Source: a virus. Taken from it: a stretch of DNA of 58,644 nucleotides. Positions 47,486-55,993 of this stretch are shown here, one piece after another. The stretch covers positions 1 to 58,644 of the IMG/VR virus record IMGVR_UViG_3300025652_000075; one strand, 5' to 3'. Position numbers and translations under genes: made by a program. Position 1 is the first letter of the stretch, and each line of letters opens with the position of its first letter. The notes under the pieces were generated by a model, which searched no databases, was not told where the DNA came from, and saw nothing but the letters and a program-made list of their open reading frames with translations.

Positions 47486-49843
47486 TTAAATCACCGTGTC
47501 AATGAATTTATTAAGGAAAATTCGACTCTGTCGTTTAGTGGTATTAAACTTCTTAAAGGAGGTTGCCAATTTACTTCTATTCGCGGCTTTGTTAAGATCT
47601 TCAGTATCAACGGTGTCTGGCACTTGAAATTCTTCTTCATCATTTATTTTTAAGGATTTAAGGTTATCAATAACGAAATAGGTATCATAGTTATATCCAT
47701 TTTCAATAGCATAACAGTTGCTTTTTAGTTTCTTAGCTTCATTTTTACACTTGTCAATATATTCCCACTTACGTAGATTTTTAATATGAGCCAATGCGCC
47801 GAATGAATGATTTCTGCCATTTGCCGGACTTGAAGTTAAGAAGAATCCAATCATCTTAGAGCCGGTGTCCTTCTTAATACTTTTTACAACGTCAGAATAT
47901 GCATTCGGGTTTTGGCGACTAATATCAACAGTATCTTTTCCTATTTTAATATATCGGTAATTTCCCCAAGGGTCTTTAGAATTTGAATACATTTGAGTTT
48001 CTTCATCCTCTACTTTTGGCTCGGTAGAATGAGAGTGAGGAGTTTGGCCTTCGCCATCTGTTAAAAATACAGTTGTCATTTTTTCAACATTATGCGTTTT
48101 CCTGAAATTTTTGATAAGGCCGTGAGCCATGATTAAAGTTTCAATAAGAGGAGTGCCGCCCATCTCTTCTAATTCAGAATTCATACAGTTATGTTCCAAA
48201 TATAGGTTAGTCTGATATGTTCTAGTGCCATACGGTTGATTTATTTGAATGGATAGCTTATCATATTTATCTCCATCTGAAAATATTGCACCGCTTTGAA
48301 TATATAATTCTTTTAAAGCAGTTTCATATTTAGATTTCTTTAAAGAGGAATTCATTAACTCACAAACCTCGGTAGTAAAGATATCAAGGTTATTTCCGTA
48401 TTGGAAATTATTTCTAAAGAAGTCGTTTTTATTTTCGTATTTTCTAATATACTTACCATTTTCCAAAAAGGCTCTACCGGATTTACTGGTGAAACTATAA
48501 ACAGAGAACGGAATATCAACCGTCTTACAAAACATAACCAATTGAATAGTCTGCTTAATAACATCGCTGATGCAATTACCCATGCTTCCTGAGTTGTCAA
48601 TAAAAATATTCATTCCGTGGTTTTTAGAATCAGCAAGGTTGGTTACCGATTTAAAAATCTGATCATCATATTGGTAACTATGCAATTTGTTTACATTGAT
48701 GGCTCCGGTTCTAGCTTGTGTAGATCTTGAATATGAATGCGCAGCTTTTCGCCTTTCAAATTCTTTACAAAGGATATTTACATTTTTCTTTGTAGAATTC
48801 TTAAACAAGGCCCACTTTTCGTGAACCATTGGATCATTCATAATAGTATCATAATGAATGCATGCTTTACGCGCCGTGCGAACGTCATCGAGGGAGTGTA
48901 CTAAATTTCCCACATTTTTTTCAGGAAATTTATTTAGGATAGTTTCATTGGATGCCATTTCACCAAGATCCTCAAGGTGTTTATCCAATGAATCTTGAGT
49001 TTCTGATTTAAACGCTTCTGAGGTTTCTTCTTCTTTACTGTGAAGCTGTCCTCCAGAGTTTCCACCATGTGATGTATTAGTATCTGGAGATGAGTTTTTA
49101 TCTTCTGAGGATTTTGAAGAGGAATCGCCATCATCATCTTCTGATTCTAAATCATCGTCACCTGATTCTGAATCGTTAGACATTTGGTTATCCTCGCCGT
49201 CATCAGAAGGCTGTTTTGCCTTTTCTTTGGGGTTTTTCTCTTCCTCTTTCTCAATAAAATCAGCAAGCTCTTGAATAACGTCCAATACATCATCATAGGT
49301 TTTACAACGGTTAACCTTATCAAATAATACGGTTTCCTCATCTGAGAATTGGACATCAATAAGATCTCTTAATTTACCTTTAAGGTTAATACGATCAATG
49401 AATCCTAAAGCATTCACATCCTTATCTTTAATTTCAAAAAGGTCGTTTTCTTTAAAATAAGAATAGCCATCATTAAAGGATTTAATAAGGCCAGGATATT
49501 TAAATTGGATCATCTTCTCAATCCTAATATCTTCAACAATGTTGGCAATATCAAAAGGGAGTTTTGGATAACGCTCTTTAAATTTAGTAATTCCATCCTC
49601 AGGAGTAAATAGAGCATGACCAACTTCATGGCCAACAAGCAGGTCGGAAACTTCTTTAGTATCGGTATTCCACGCAGGCAATCCAAGAACTCGATTTTTA
49701 ACATCAAAATAGGCTGTCTTAAAATTACCGACAGTCACTTGAATATCTTCAGTGGCTAATAATTTGGCAAGCTGTTTCTGAGCGTCTATATTAATAATAG
49801 TGCGGTCAGGCTTTGGTTTAATAACTTGTGGTTCTTTAATCAT
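47486..49843 (-). CDS. VWA-domain metallopeptidase-like protein (785 aa), CobT-like
   Basis: The N-terminal domain has LLVGHEVGHALFTPEDG (HExxH zinc motif, about residue 72) with NIVEDIRIEKMI downstream as a possible third ligand. An acidic low-complexity linker (about 200-260, DDDLESEDDDGDSSSK) follows. The C-terminal VWA domain has MNIFIDNSGSMGN (MIDAS, about 412-424) and TVFLTDGEG. It pairs with the MoxR ATPase. Similar genes in T4-like cyanophages are called CobT-like peptidase. The target is unknown. Own promoter at 49888-49916. Confidence 0.88.
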   Translation of the reverse strand: MIKEPQVIKPKPDRTIINIDAQKQLAKLLATEDIQVTVGNFKTAYFDVKNRVLGLPAWNTDTKEVSDLLVGHEVGHALFTPEDGITKFKERYPKLPFDIANIVEDIRIEKMIQFKYPGLIKSFNDGYSYFKENDLFEIKDKDVNALGFIDRINLKGKLRDLIDVQFSDEETVLFDKVNRCKTYDDVLDVIQELADFIEKEEEKNPKEKAKQPSDDGEDNQMSNDSESGDDDLESEDDDGDSSSKSSEDKNSSPDTNTSHGGNSGGQLHSKEEETSEAFKSETQDSLDKHLEDLGEMASNETILNKFPEKNVGNLVHSLDDVRTARKACIHYDTIMNDPMVHEKWALFKNSTKKNVNILCKEFERRKAAHSYSRSTQARTGAINVNKLHSYQYDDQIFKSVTNLADSKNHGMNIFIDNSGSMGNCISDVIKQTIQLVMFCKTVDIPFSVYSFTSKSGRAFLENGKYIRKYENKNDFFRNNFQYGNNLDIFTTEVCELMNSSLKKSKYETALKELYIQSGAIFSDGDKYDKLSIQINQPYGTRTYQTNLYLEHNCMNSELEEMGGTPLIETLIMAHGLIKNFRKTHNVEKMTTVFLTDGEGQTPHSHSTEPKVEDEETQMYSNSKDPWGNYRYIKIGKDTVDISRQNPNAYSDVVKSIKKDTGSKMIGFFLTSSPANGRNHSFGALAHIKNLRKWEYIDKCKNEAKKLKSNCYAIENGYNYDTYFVIDNLKSLKINDEEEFQVPDTVDTEDLNKAANRSKLATSFKKFNTTKRQSRIFLNKFIDTVI

Positions 49844-49887
49844 GATATAGTGGTGGTTGGCTATTCTCGTGCCGTCCTTGTAGATAT

Positions 49888-49916
49888 ATTATACTCTAAA
49901 AAGCATAGAATGTAAA
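49888..49916 (-). promoter_or_regulatory. Sigma70-type early promoter upstream of the VWA gene
   Basis: Minus strand TTTACA (49911-49916), 17-nt spacer, TATAAT (49888-49893). Confidence 0.8.
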
Positions 49917-49919
49917 TAA

Positions 49920-50111
49920 TATATTTCACAAATATGCATTTTTCTCTACAACCCCCGTAAAATAAGGGTTTGTCGTAGAAAAGACCGTTTAAAGAGCAAT
50001 TTTAAAACAGTTTGACGTATATATTATAGGAAATAAGAAGAATTGCTCTCTAATGCCCTTTTTACGTTATTATCACGTTTTATGCATTTCAACCTATTAA
50101 CCATTAACGAG
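49920..50111. repeat. Intergenic element, copy 2, with inverted repeat
   Basis: Positions 49924-49985 (ttcacaaatatgcat...ctctacaaccccc...aataagggtttg...agacc) match the element at 12070-12123. Downstream, AGAGCAATT (49993-50001) and AATTGCTCT (50041-50049) form a 9-bp perfect inverted repeat around a 39-nt AT-rich segment. I see no gene in this stretch. Confidence 0.55.
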
Positions 50112-51833
50112 TTACGTGATAGATTTTATGCTTGTAAAGTTTTGGCGTCTTTGAAACTCAATCTTACGATCAAATTTTCCTTCAAGGAGGTCTTGCTTAT
50201 GGCTAATAACGAAAACACGAGTTTCATCATCAAGCGAATGCATTATCTTTAACAAATTATCAATGCCGTCAAAATCAAGACTGGCATCAAACACTTCGTC
50301 CAATATAAGAAGGTTTGTATTTGCTGAGTTTTTCATTTTGGCAATTTGTCGCCATGCAAATAAAAGACTTAAGTCAATTCGTTGTTTCTCTCCTTCACTG
50401 AATGATGCATAACTAAAGTCATCACGATGGCGACTTCGAATAGTTTCATTGAAGTTTTCATCCAATTCAAAACTAACAAAGAAGTCAAGCAACTGCAGAT
50501 AGTTATTAATTAACTTATTCATCGGGGGAAGGTATTGACGAATGATCTTCGTTTTAATACCAGTATCCTTTAGCAGTTCGCCGATAACATCATTATAATG
50601 TTTTTCTTCAATTTGATTTGATTTTAAATCGCTAAGGTTATCCCTAGTAGTTTGCATATCAAGTAATTCATTCTGCGATTTCTTTAAATCATTATCATCT
50701 GCGATTTCATTCTTTTGAGTACTTAATTCAGATATCCGCTTTGAAAAGTTTTTAATCAAAACATTATTACTAGTCATTTCATTATTAAGTTTAAACAACT
50801 CTTGCATTTCCTGATTAGTGGTTTGTAGTTGTTCGCCGGTAGATTTAATGTTATTCTGTAATTTTTCGAAACCTTCAGTCAATTCGTCTTGTTTACACCC
50901 ACAGGATTCGAGTTTCTCATCACGTATAACAATATCAATAGCTTGAGAACATGTTGGGCAAGCTGAGTTAGACTTGTAAAAATCGGCTTCCTTTTCAATA
51001 GCATTCATTTTACTTTTAATCTGAGATTCAAATGATTTCATTTTATTCAAACTGCGATTTAAAGTATTAAGCTTCTTTTCAGTATCACTATGCTCTGCTT
51101 TGTAACGAACCAAGATTTTTTCGTTACTTTCAATTAAAACGTTTTGTTCTGATTGAATATCTGCAATCTCTGATTCATATTTAACTCGATTAGATTCACT
51201 GATATCTGATAACTTATCAATATGCTTACGCTGTAAAATAATCTTTTCTTTAATCAACTTCCACTGATATTCATTATCTTTAATTTGATCTTTCAGCTTA
51301 GCATTATTATCTTTAAGAATAGTATTCATCTTAGAAAATATACTAATATCCAAAAGATCTTCAATAACATTGCGCCTTTCATATTGGCGCATCTGCATGA
51401 ATGGAACAAAATTGCCATTACCTAATACAACAACTTGGTGAAAACTCTTATGGTTTAATTTAAGAATGTTTGTCTCAAGTAACTTTTGAAAATCGCGGGA
51501 ATGAGATTCTTGGTTAATCATTTCACCATTAACCCATATCTCAAAAATGTTTGGTTTAAGTCCTCGGACGATTTTGTAATTCTTATTACCAACCGAAAAG
51601 GTTATTTCTACTAAACACTTTTTACCATTGATACTATTAATTAATTGAGGCTTATTAATAGCTCGGTGTGGTTTACCAAACAAAGCAAAGCTAAGAGCAT
51701 CTAGCATTAAACTCTTACCAGATCCATTATGGCCAACAATTAATGTTGATTTAGTTGCTTCAAAATCAATAGTGATTGGTGTATCTCCAACTGAGAGAAA
51801 ATTTGAATATGTTAAGGTATGGAATTCTATCAT
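50112..51833 (-). CDS. 46: Recombination exonuclease subunit, Rad50/SbcC-like (T4 gp46)
   Basis: 573 aa (T4 560). LIVGHNGSGKSLMLDAL (Walker A), long coiled-coil arms, zinc-hook CPTCSQA (near 295), signature ASFSEGEKQRIDLSLLF and Walker B NLLILDEVFDASLD. With gp47 it resects DNA ends for recombination-dependent replication and degrades host DNA. It lies 6 nt downstream of gene 47. Confidence 0.96.
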   Translation of the reverse strand: MIEFHTLTYSNFLSVGDTPITIDFEATKSTLIVGHNGSGKSLMLDALSFALFGKPHRAINKPQLINSINGKKCLVEITFSVGNKNYKIVRGLKPNIFEIWVNGEMINQESHSRDFQKLLETNILKLNHKSFHQVVVLGNGNFVPFMQMRQYERRNVIEDLLDISIFSKMNTILKDNNAKLKDQIKDNEYQWKLIKEKIILQRKHIDKLSDISESNRVKYESEIADIQSEQNVLIESNEKILVRYKAEHSDTEKKLNTLNRSLNKMKSFESQIKSKMNAIEKEADFYKSNSACPTCSQAIDIVIRDEKLESCGCKQDELTEGFEKLQNNIKSTGEQLQTTNQEMQELFKLNNEMTSNNVLIKNFSKRISELSTQKNEIADDNDLKKSQNELLDMQTTRDNLSDLKSNQIEEKHYNDVIGELLKDTGIKTKIIRQYLPPMNKLINNYLQLLDFFVSFELDENFNETIRSRHRDDFSYASFSEGEKQRIDLSLLFAWRQIAKMKNSANTNLLILDEVFDASLDFDGIDNLLKIMHSLDDETRVFVISHKQDLLEGKFDRKIEFQRRQNFTSIKSIT

Positions 51834-51839
51834 AATATT

Positions 51840-52922
51840 TTATAGTGCGTCTGAAGATTGAGCTTCAACAAAAAGTTCTTGCAGTTTTAATTTTATTCGG
51901 TCAGAGTCTAATTCAGTTTCAACAGAATCAACATATGTATTCAATAAGCTGACAGTATCAGTTATTTCAATCTTTTCATCTTCAACATTTTCTGAAAGAT
52001 ATTCATCAAAGTTTTCTACAATCTTTAAATCAAAGGGCTCTTTATTAATTATCTCATCAATATATTTGTCAAAAAGAAACGGGTTCTTCTTATTAATAAC
52101 AATTACTTTTACATATGAATCTGGTACACAACTAAAATTACACGACTTAATCTCTGTGATAATATCATCAGACGCTTTACTATCATCATATACTAGTTTA
52201 TTATAAATTGTAAGCGGGTTACGAATTGGCATTAGCTCACGTGTCTCTGTATCAATAACATGGAAAAACTTTGGATCATTACAATCTGCCCAGGTTAATT
52301 CAAAGGGAGTTCCAAGATAATGAATATTTCCTTTATTGCTTTTTGTATGAAAGTGGCCGCTCATTACAATTTCAAATCGAGAAAAGATATCAGACTTCAT
52401 AGCTCCAGAACTAGCTTGAACTCCTTTCATCATATCAAATCCTTGAAGTTCTAAATGCCCACCTAAGAATGGAGCTTTTACATTTTTAACAAAGTCAGTT
52501 ACTTCATCGTAATTCTCAGAATTTATCCAAGGGATTAATGCAATATCCAAACTACCATAACTCACGACGGTTGGTTCCATGTGTAGATTTACAACATCTT
52601 TATAATGTTGAAGAATCTCTTCGCAACTTGATAATGAATTTGTATTTTTATAAAATACGTCGTGGTTTCCTGGAATAAGATCCATGGTCATTCCATGTTC
52701 TCTTAACTTATCAAGAAACATTTTCTTATTCCTACTAAGAACTTTAAAATTTACCACTCTTCGATGATCAAAATAATCACCAAGATGAAGTATCTTAGTT
52801 ATACCATTTTCTAAACAATAAGGAAAGAAAACCTTATCATAAAATCTTTCAGAATAATCTAAGAAGATATCACTACCATTTTTAACACCCGCATGAGTGT
52901 CTGTTATTACAACTAACTTCAT
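51840..52922 (-). CDS. 47: Recombination nuclease, Mre11/SbcD-like (T4 gp47)
   Basis: 360 aa (T4 339). Metallophosphoesterase motifs: VITDTHAG (motif I), HLGDYFDHRR (II), DLIPGNHDVF (III), FLGGHLEL and VMSGHFHTKS (IV-V). It partners gp46. One base separates it from the gp55 stop, so 55-47-46 are co-transcribed from the promoter at 53619-53647. Confidence 0.96.
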   Translation of the reverse strand: MKLVVITDTHAGVKNGSDIFLDYSERFYDKVFFPYCLENGITKILHLGDYFDHRRVVNFKVLSRNKKMFLDKLREHGMTMDLIPGNHDVFYKNTNSLSSCEEILQHYKDVVNLHMEPTVVSYGSLDIALIPWINSENYDEVTDFVKNVKAPFLGGHLELQGFDMMKGVQASSGAMKSDIFSRFEIVMSGHFHTKSNKGNIHYLGTPFELTWADCNDPKFFHVIDTETRELMPIRNPLTIYNKLVYDDSKASDDIITEIKSCNFSCVPDSYVKVIVINKKNPFLFDKYIDEIINKEPFDLKIVENFDEYLSENVEDEKIEITDTVSLLNTYVDSVETELDSDRIKLKLQELFVEAQSSDAL

Positions 52923-52923
52923 A

Positions 52924-53610
52924 TTACTTATCGAAAAAATCAGTTAAAGGACCGTTCTTAGCTTTCTTAGCAGGACGTCTTCCTCTACGCTTTGGAGGTA
53001 ACTCAACTTCTTCAGGAGTTGGGCCCTTTTCTTCTTTAAAGAATGGGTTTGTATTTCTCATCCTGTTAATTACTCCTTCACCAATTTGAGCAGAGTCTCC
53101 ACTAAAGTCAGCAAATACATCAACAGCAGATGTACTGATTATTTTTTGTTTGATCTCAGTTTGTTTCTTTTCTTTAGCAATCCTTCTTAGAAAAGCAAAC
53201 CAACTAATTTGTGTAAAGTAACTAAACGCGTTTGGCTTTCCTGTTCGCGTAGGTTTATCAATATCATAATTATTAACATACTTAATACAATTCTCAACTG
53301 CATCCATAACCATATCCTCTCGATATGTATAGTTAATAAAATTACCACTATGAGAAAGACCTTCTGCAATATTCAAAAAACATTTACCAACATAATCAGT
53401 AATACCTCTTGGATCTATACCATTTTCAATATCTTCTTTAACACCTTTAACATGTTCAGATACGGCTTGCCCGAATAAAGCGTTATCAATATAATGTGGG
53501 CCACGTTTCTTCGCAGTCTTCTTCTTAGCAGTTTTCTTTTTTGCCGTCTTCTTCTTAACGGCTTTCTTATTGACTACTTCATCTGATGTAGGTTTATCTT
53601 TATCCTTCAT
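52924..53610 (-). CDS. 55: Late sigma factor gp55 with KKT-repeat N-terminal extension
   Basis: The core (about 40-170) matches T4 gp55: CFLNIAEGLSHSGNFINYTYREDMVMDAVENCIKYVNNYD, then AFSYFTQISWFAFLRRIAKEKK. These are the sigma-2-like segments that recognise TATAAATA. The C-terminus PLTDFFDK is the expected clamp-binding tail. Unlike T4 (185 aa), it carries an N-terminal extension with three KKKTA repeats and a basic PPKRRGRRPAKKAK stretch before the tail. These may increase DNA affinity (inference). The late boxes listed here are its likely targets. Confidence 0.92.
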   Translation of the reverse strand: MKDKDKPTSDEVVNKKAVKKKTAKKKTAKKKTAKKRGPHYIDNALFGQAVSEHVKGVKEDIENGIDPRGITDYVGKCFLNIAEGLSHSGNFINYTYREDMVMDAVENCIKYVNNYDIDKPTRTGKPNAFSYFTQISWFAFLRRIAKEKKQTEIKQKIISTSAVDVFADFSGDSAQIGEGVINRMRNTNPFFKEEKGPTPEEVELPPKRRGRRPAKKAKNGPLTDFFDK

Positions 53611-53618
53611 ATGTATAT

Positions 53619-53647
53619 ATTATACCATAGATTTAGTCTAATGTATA
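53619..53647 (-). promoter_or_regulatory. Sigma70-type promoter upstream of gene 55
   Basis: Minus strand TATACA (53642-53647), 17-nt spacer, TATAAT (53619-53624), 8 nt from the ATG at 53610. Confidence 0.7.
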
Positions 53648-53691
53648 TAACAAAATGCTATCAATCTTTTTTATTATTATGAATTTTATTA

Positions 53692-53720
53692 TTTACATAC
53701 TATTGATCTTATAGTATAAT
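53692..53720 (+). promoter_or_regulatory. Orphan plus-strand sigma70-type promoter
   Basis: Plus strand TTTACA (53692-53697), 17-nt spacer, TATAAT (53715-53720). No plus-strand gene follows. Divergent from the gene 55 promoter, it would transcribe antisense to the 3' end of the 128-aa gene. Confidence 0.65.
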
Positions 53721-53746
53721 ATTCTATAGAATAACAAAAACAATAA

Positions 53747-54133
53747 TCAATTAAACCTATTCCTCCAATTAAATAAGGTATCATCATTAGTATCCTTATT
53801 TTTTTTATTGATTTTTTTTGGAAAGTTAGATTCAATATCCATTAAAGTATTACCTAAACAATGTTGAATGTAATTACTTAAAGTTGATTCACTATTAACT
53901 GGTGTTTCAGTTTCAATAATCTTATCATATAAAGTTATTATTGATGTATTCATTATTGAATCTTGATGTATGGGAACCATCCCTTCGGGATTAGAAGGGT
54001 CCATTAAAAATACATTTTCTAATTCAACTCCAATATCCGATACATTAATAAGTTCTCCAATTAAGACTCTTCCAGAAATAGTAGTAAAGATTCTAACATC
54101 AAGTTTGTTTGATATGTCGTTATTGTATTTCAT
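53747..54133 (-). CDS. Conserved phage protein, Sm-like N-terminus (128 aa)
   Basis: Residues 10-45 (LDVRIFTTISGRVLIGELINVSDIGVELENVFLM) read like a short Sm/Hfq-type beta barrel. The rest is helical with a Lys/Asn-rich tail (KKINKKNKDTNDD). It overlaps the uvsW 3' fragment by 14 nt, so the two are in one unit. Similar small proteins follow uvsW in marine T4-like phages. Function unknown. Confidence 0.65.
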   Translation of the reverse strand: MKYNNDISNKLDVRIFTTISGRVLIGELINVSDIGVELENVFLMDPSNPEGMVPIHQDSIMNTSIITLYDKIIETETPVNSESTLSNYIQHCLGNTLMDIESNFPKKINKKNKDTNDDTLFNWRNRFN

Positions 54134-54455
54134 CTAAACTTAATGGTATTTCGAAGATCTTGTATTTGAATCCCTCTTTATTATATATACGGATTCTTTC
54201 CTGAGCATGTTTAAACGTATAGTTTTTCTTTTTACGCCAACTAAGGTTATCAGAAATATCAAATACAATAGTTTTTCTTCCATCATCTGATTTTCTCAAT
54301 CCACGACCAATACTTTGAAGAACTTTAATTTGAGATTTTGTTGGACTAGCGAATATAATATTATGTAAGTTCTTAATATTAATTCCTGTTGAAAACACAC
54401 CAGTACTTGCCACAATAATTGCTCCGCTTGTGCTTGTTATTTTATCTGGTTTCAT
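54120..54455 (-). pseudogene. uvsW: UvsW C-terminal fragment (111 aa)
   Basis: Contains GAIIVASTGVFSTGINIKNLHN and VLQSIGRGLRKSDDGRKT, helicase motifs V and VI, which belong to the C-terminal RecA-like domain of UvsW. It has its own ATG at 54455 (MKPDKITSTSG), but no promoter is seen, and it is separated from the main uvsW frame by about 330 bp of foreign-looking sequence. It could be expressed as a split protein and complement the N-terminal part, or be a relic. It overlaps the 128-aa gene. Confidence 0.85.
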
Positions 54456-54775
54456 ATAAATTGTTTTCTTTTTTTAATATTAATCTTTTTCTATATTCTG
54501 AATAACTTATCTTATCTAAATCATCCATTCCTTCATTATTAAAATCTATGTCCTTCTTATTATAACCCTCCCAGGTACACCAGAACATCCAAGTCTTTTT
54601 ACTTTTATATTCCCGCTTCACGCCATCGAGTCATTACCCAATTTTCTAATATATCATCATCAATTGTTATTTCACACGCTAATTTTTCAGATCCATCTGT
54701 TAATGGAACTTTTACGTTTTGCCCGACAGTGATCTTTTTTAAACCAAATTTCATTGTAGTTGTTAAGGGATTAGT
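54432..54775 (-). other. Insertion interrupting uvsW, with frameshifted coding remnant
   Basis: UvsW homology stops at about ENIRSIVD (54776) and resumes at TSGAIIV (about 54432). The insert reads TTTMKFGLKKITVGQN...ENWVMTRWREAGI to a stop at 54605. After a frame change it continues KSKKTWMFWCTWEGYN...DDLDKISYSEYRKRL up to about 54460. That looks like one ~105-residue protein segment broken by a frameshift. I found no group I intron core and no intein N-terminal Cys or C-terminal HN. Confidence 0.7.
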
Positions 54776-55978
54776 ATCAACAATACTTCGAATGTTTTCT
54801 CTGTCATCCGCTTTTACTTCTCCACTAACATAAAAGATATTATCTTTATCATCTGCGCTGTCTTGAATCATTTTAAACAAAGGTTTACCATGTTTCTTAA
54901 CGAGATTAAAAAGAACAAGTGTATTACCATTTTGATCAAGCGCTAACTTTGATATAAATTTATTTCGGTTTGGGTGTTCAACAATTGTTGCAATTTCACT
55001 TTGATAATCCATTTTAACAACTGCTTTCTTTAGAGCATCATCATGGTTGCATACAATACATTTAATCTCAAGATCAGCAAGTGTCTTTGAATCAATTAAT
55101 TTCTTAGTTGAAATTACGTTAAACGTTGGACCAAAGTTTCCAATTAAAACCAATTCATTACAAAGACTTCCATCAAGAGTTCCAGTAGTACCAATTCTAT
55201 AAGGCGCATTAACTAACATCCCCATAATCTTATTAAGACTCTTGGCTTTAAAGAGGTGCGCTTCGTCTCCAATGATCATTCCATATTGTTCGAACCATTC
55301 AGGACGAAGGTTTATAGCGCTTTGCCATGTTGAAATAATAACACGAGCATCAAAGTTTTCTTTTTCTTTGCCGGAATATATTTTATGTATTTCAAGATCA
55401 GCATCAAACGAATCATCGTGTGAACTATAATCGGCAAAGTCTTTACTCATTTGTTCAACCAATGAAGTAGTTGGAACAATGATTAAAACATTATCATCAT
55501 GATTTTCTATATACCATTTGATATACATGTAAATTATTAAACTCTTACCAGAACCAGTTGGTGAAACAATTAATGATCTGCCCTCAGTAATTCCATGAAT
55601 AAATGCGTCATACTGATAATCACGAAGCTCAATTTTTTTTCCTCCAGCTCTTAGCTCTTGAGAATTTGCAAATTTATCAAGGTCATCTTTATCTATAACC
55701 TCTTTGTTTTTAAGAGTAGAGCAAAGGTTAATTCCATATCCACTATTCTTTGCAAAACTGAGTGTCTTTGGTAATAAACCATATGGCAACGTATGATTGC
55801 GCATATTCAGTAAACGAATTTTTCCATCCCAACTTTTATTACGAAACGCGGGCATGAATTTGTGCCCGTCAACATAAAAAGTATAATGCTCGCTAAGATC
55901 CATCATAGCACCAGAATCATCCGACTTAATATGAATTAAGGTTTCATCAACGTGGCTTATGTCATATGTGCTACTCAT
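54605..55978 (-). CDS. uvsW: UvsW helicase, N-terminal ~400 residues (C-terminus displaced)
   Basis: SF2 helicase involved in recombination and R-loop unwinding. Motifs: LRDYQYDAFIHGI (Q-like), LIVSPTGSGKSLIIYMY (I), VPTTSLVEQMSKDF (Ia), MIIGDEAHLFKAKS (II, DEAH), YRIGTTGTLDG (III), then FYVSGEVKADDRENIRSIVD (IV region). The last 56 residues are not UvsW-like, and motifs V-VI are in the separate frame at 54120-54455. Its first 21 codons are duplicated at 56768-56833 across a homing-endonuclease-like gene. Confidence 0.9.
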   Translation of the reverse strand: MSSTYDISHVDETLIHIKSDDSGAMMDLSEHYTFYVDGHKFMPAFRNKSWDGKIRLLNMRNHTLPYGLLPKTLSFAKNSGYGINLCSTLKNKEVIDKDDLDKFANSQELRAGGKKIELRDYQYDAFIHGITEGRSLIVSPTGSGKSLIIYMYIKWYIENHDDNVLIIVPTTSLVEQMSKDFADYSSHDDSFDADLEIHKIYSGKEKENFDARVIISTWQSAINLRPEWFEQYGMIIGDEAHLFKAKSLNKIMGMLVNAPYRIGTTGTLDGSLCNELVLIGNFGPTFNVISTKKLIDSKTLADLEIKCIVCNHDDALKKAVVKMDYQSEIATIVEHPNRNKFISKLALDQNGNTLVLFNLVKKHGKPLFKMIQDSADDKDNIFYVSGEVKADDRENIRSIVDTNPLTTTMKFGLKKITVGQNVKVPLTDGSEKLACEITIDDDILENWVMTRWREAGI

Positions 55979-55993
55979 TCTCTATAGTATATA

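Noticed and set aside
54432-54775. Intein or group I intron in uvsW
   Set aside because: No Cys/Ser intein start, no HN terminus, no recognisable group I core elements; the text looks like a frameshifted protein piece instead.
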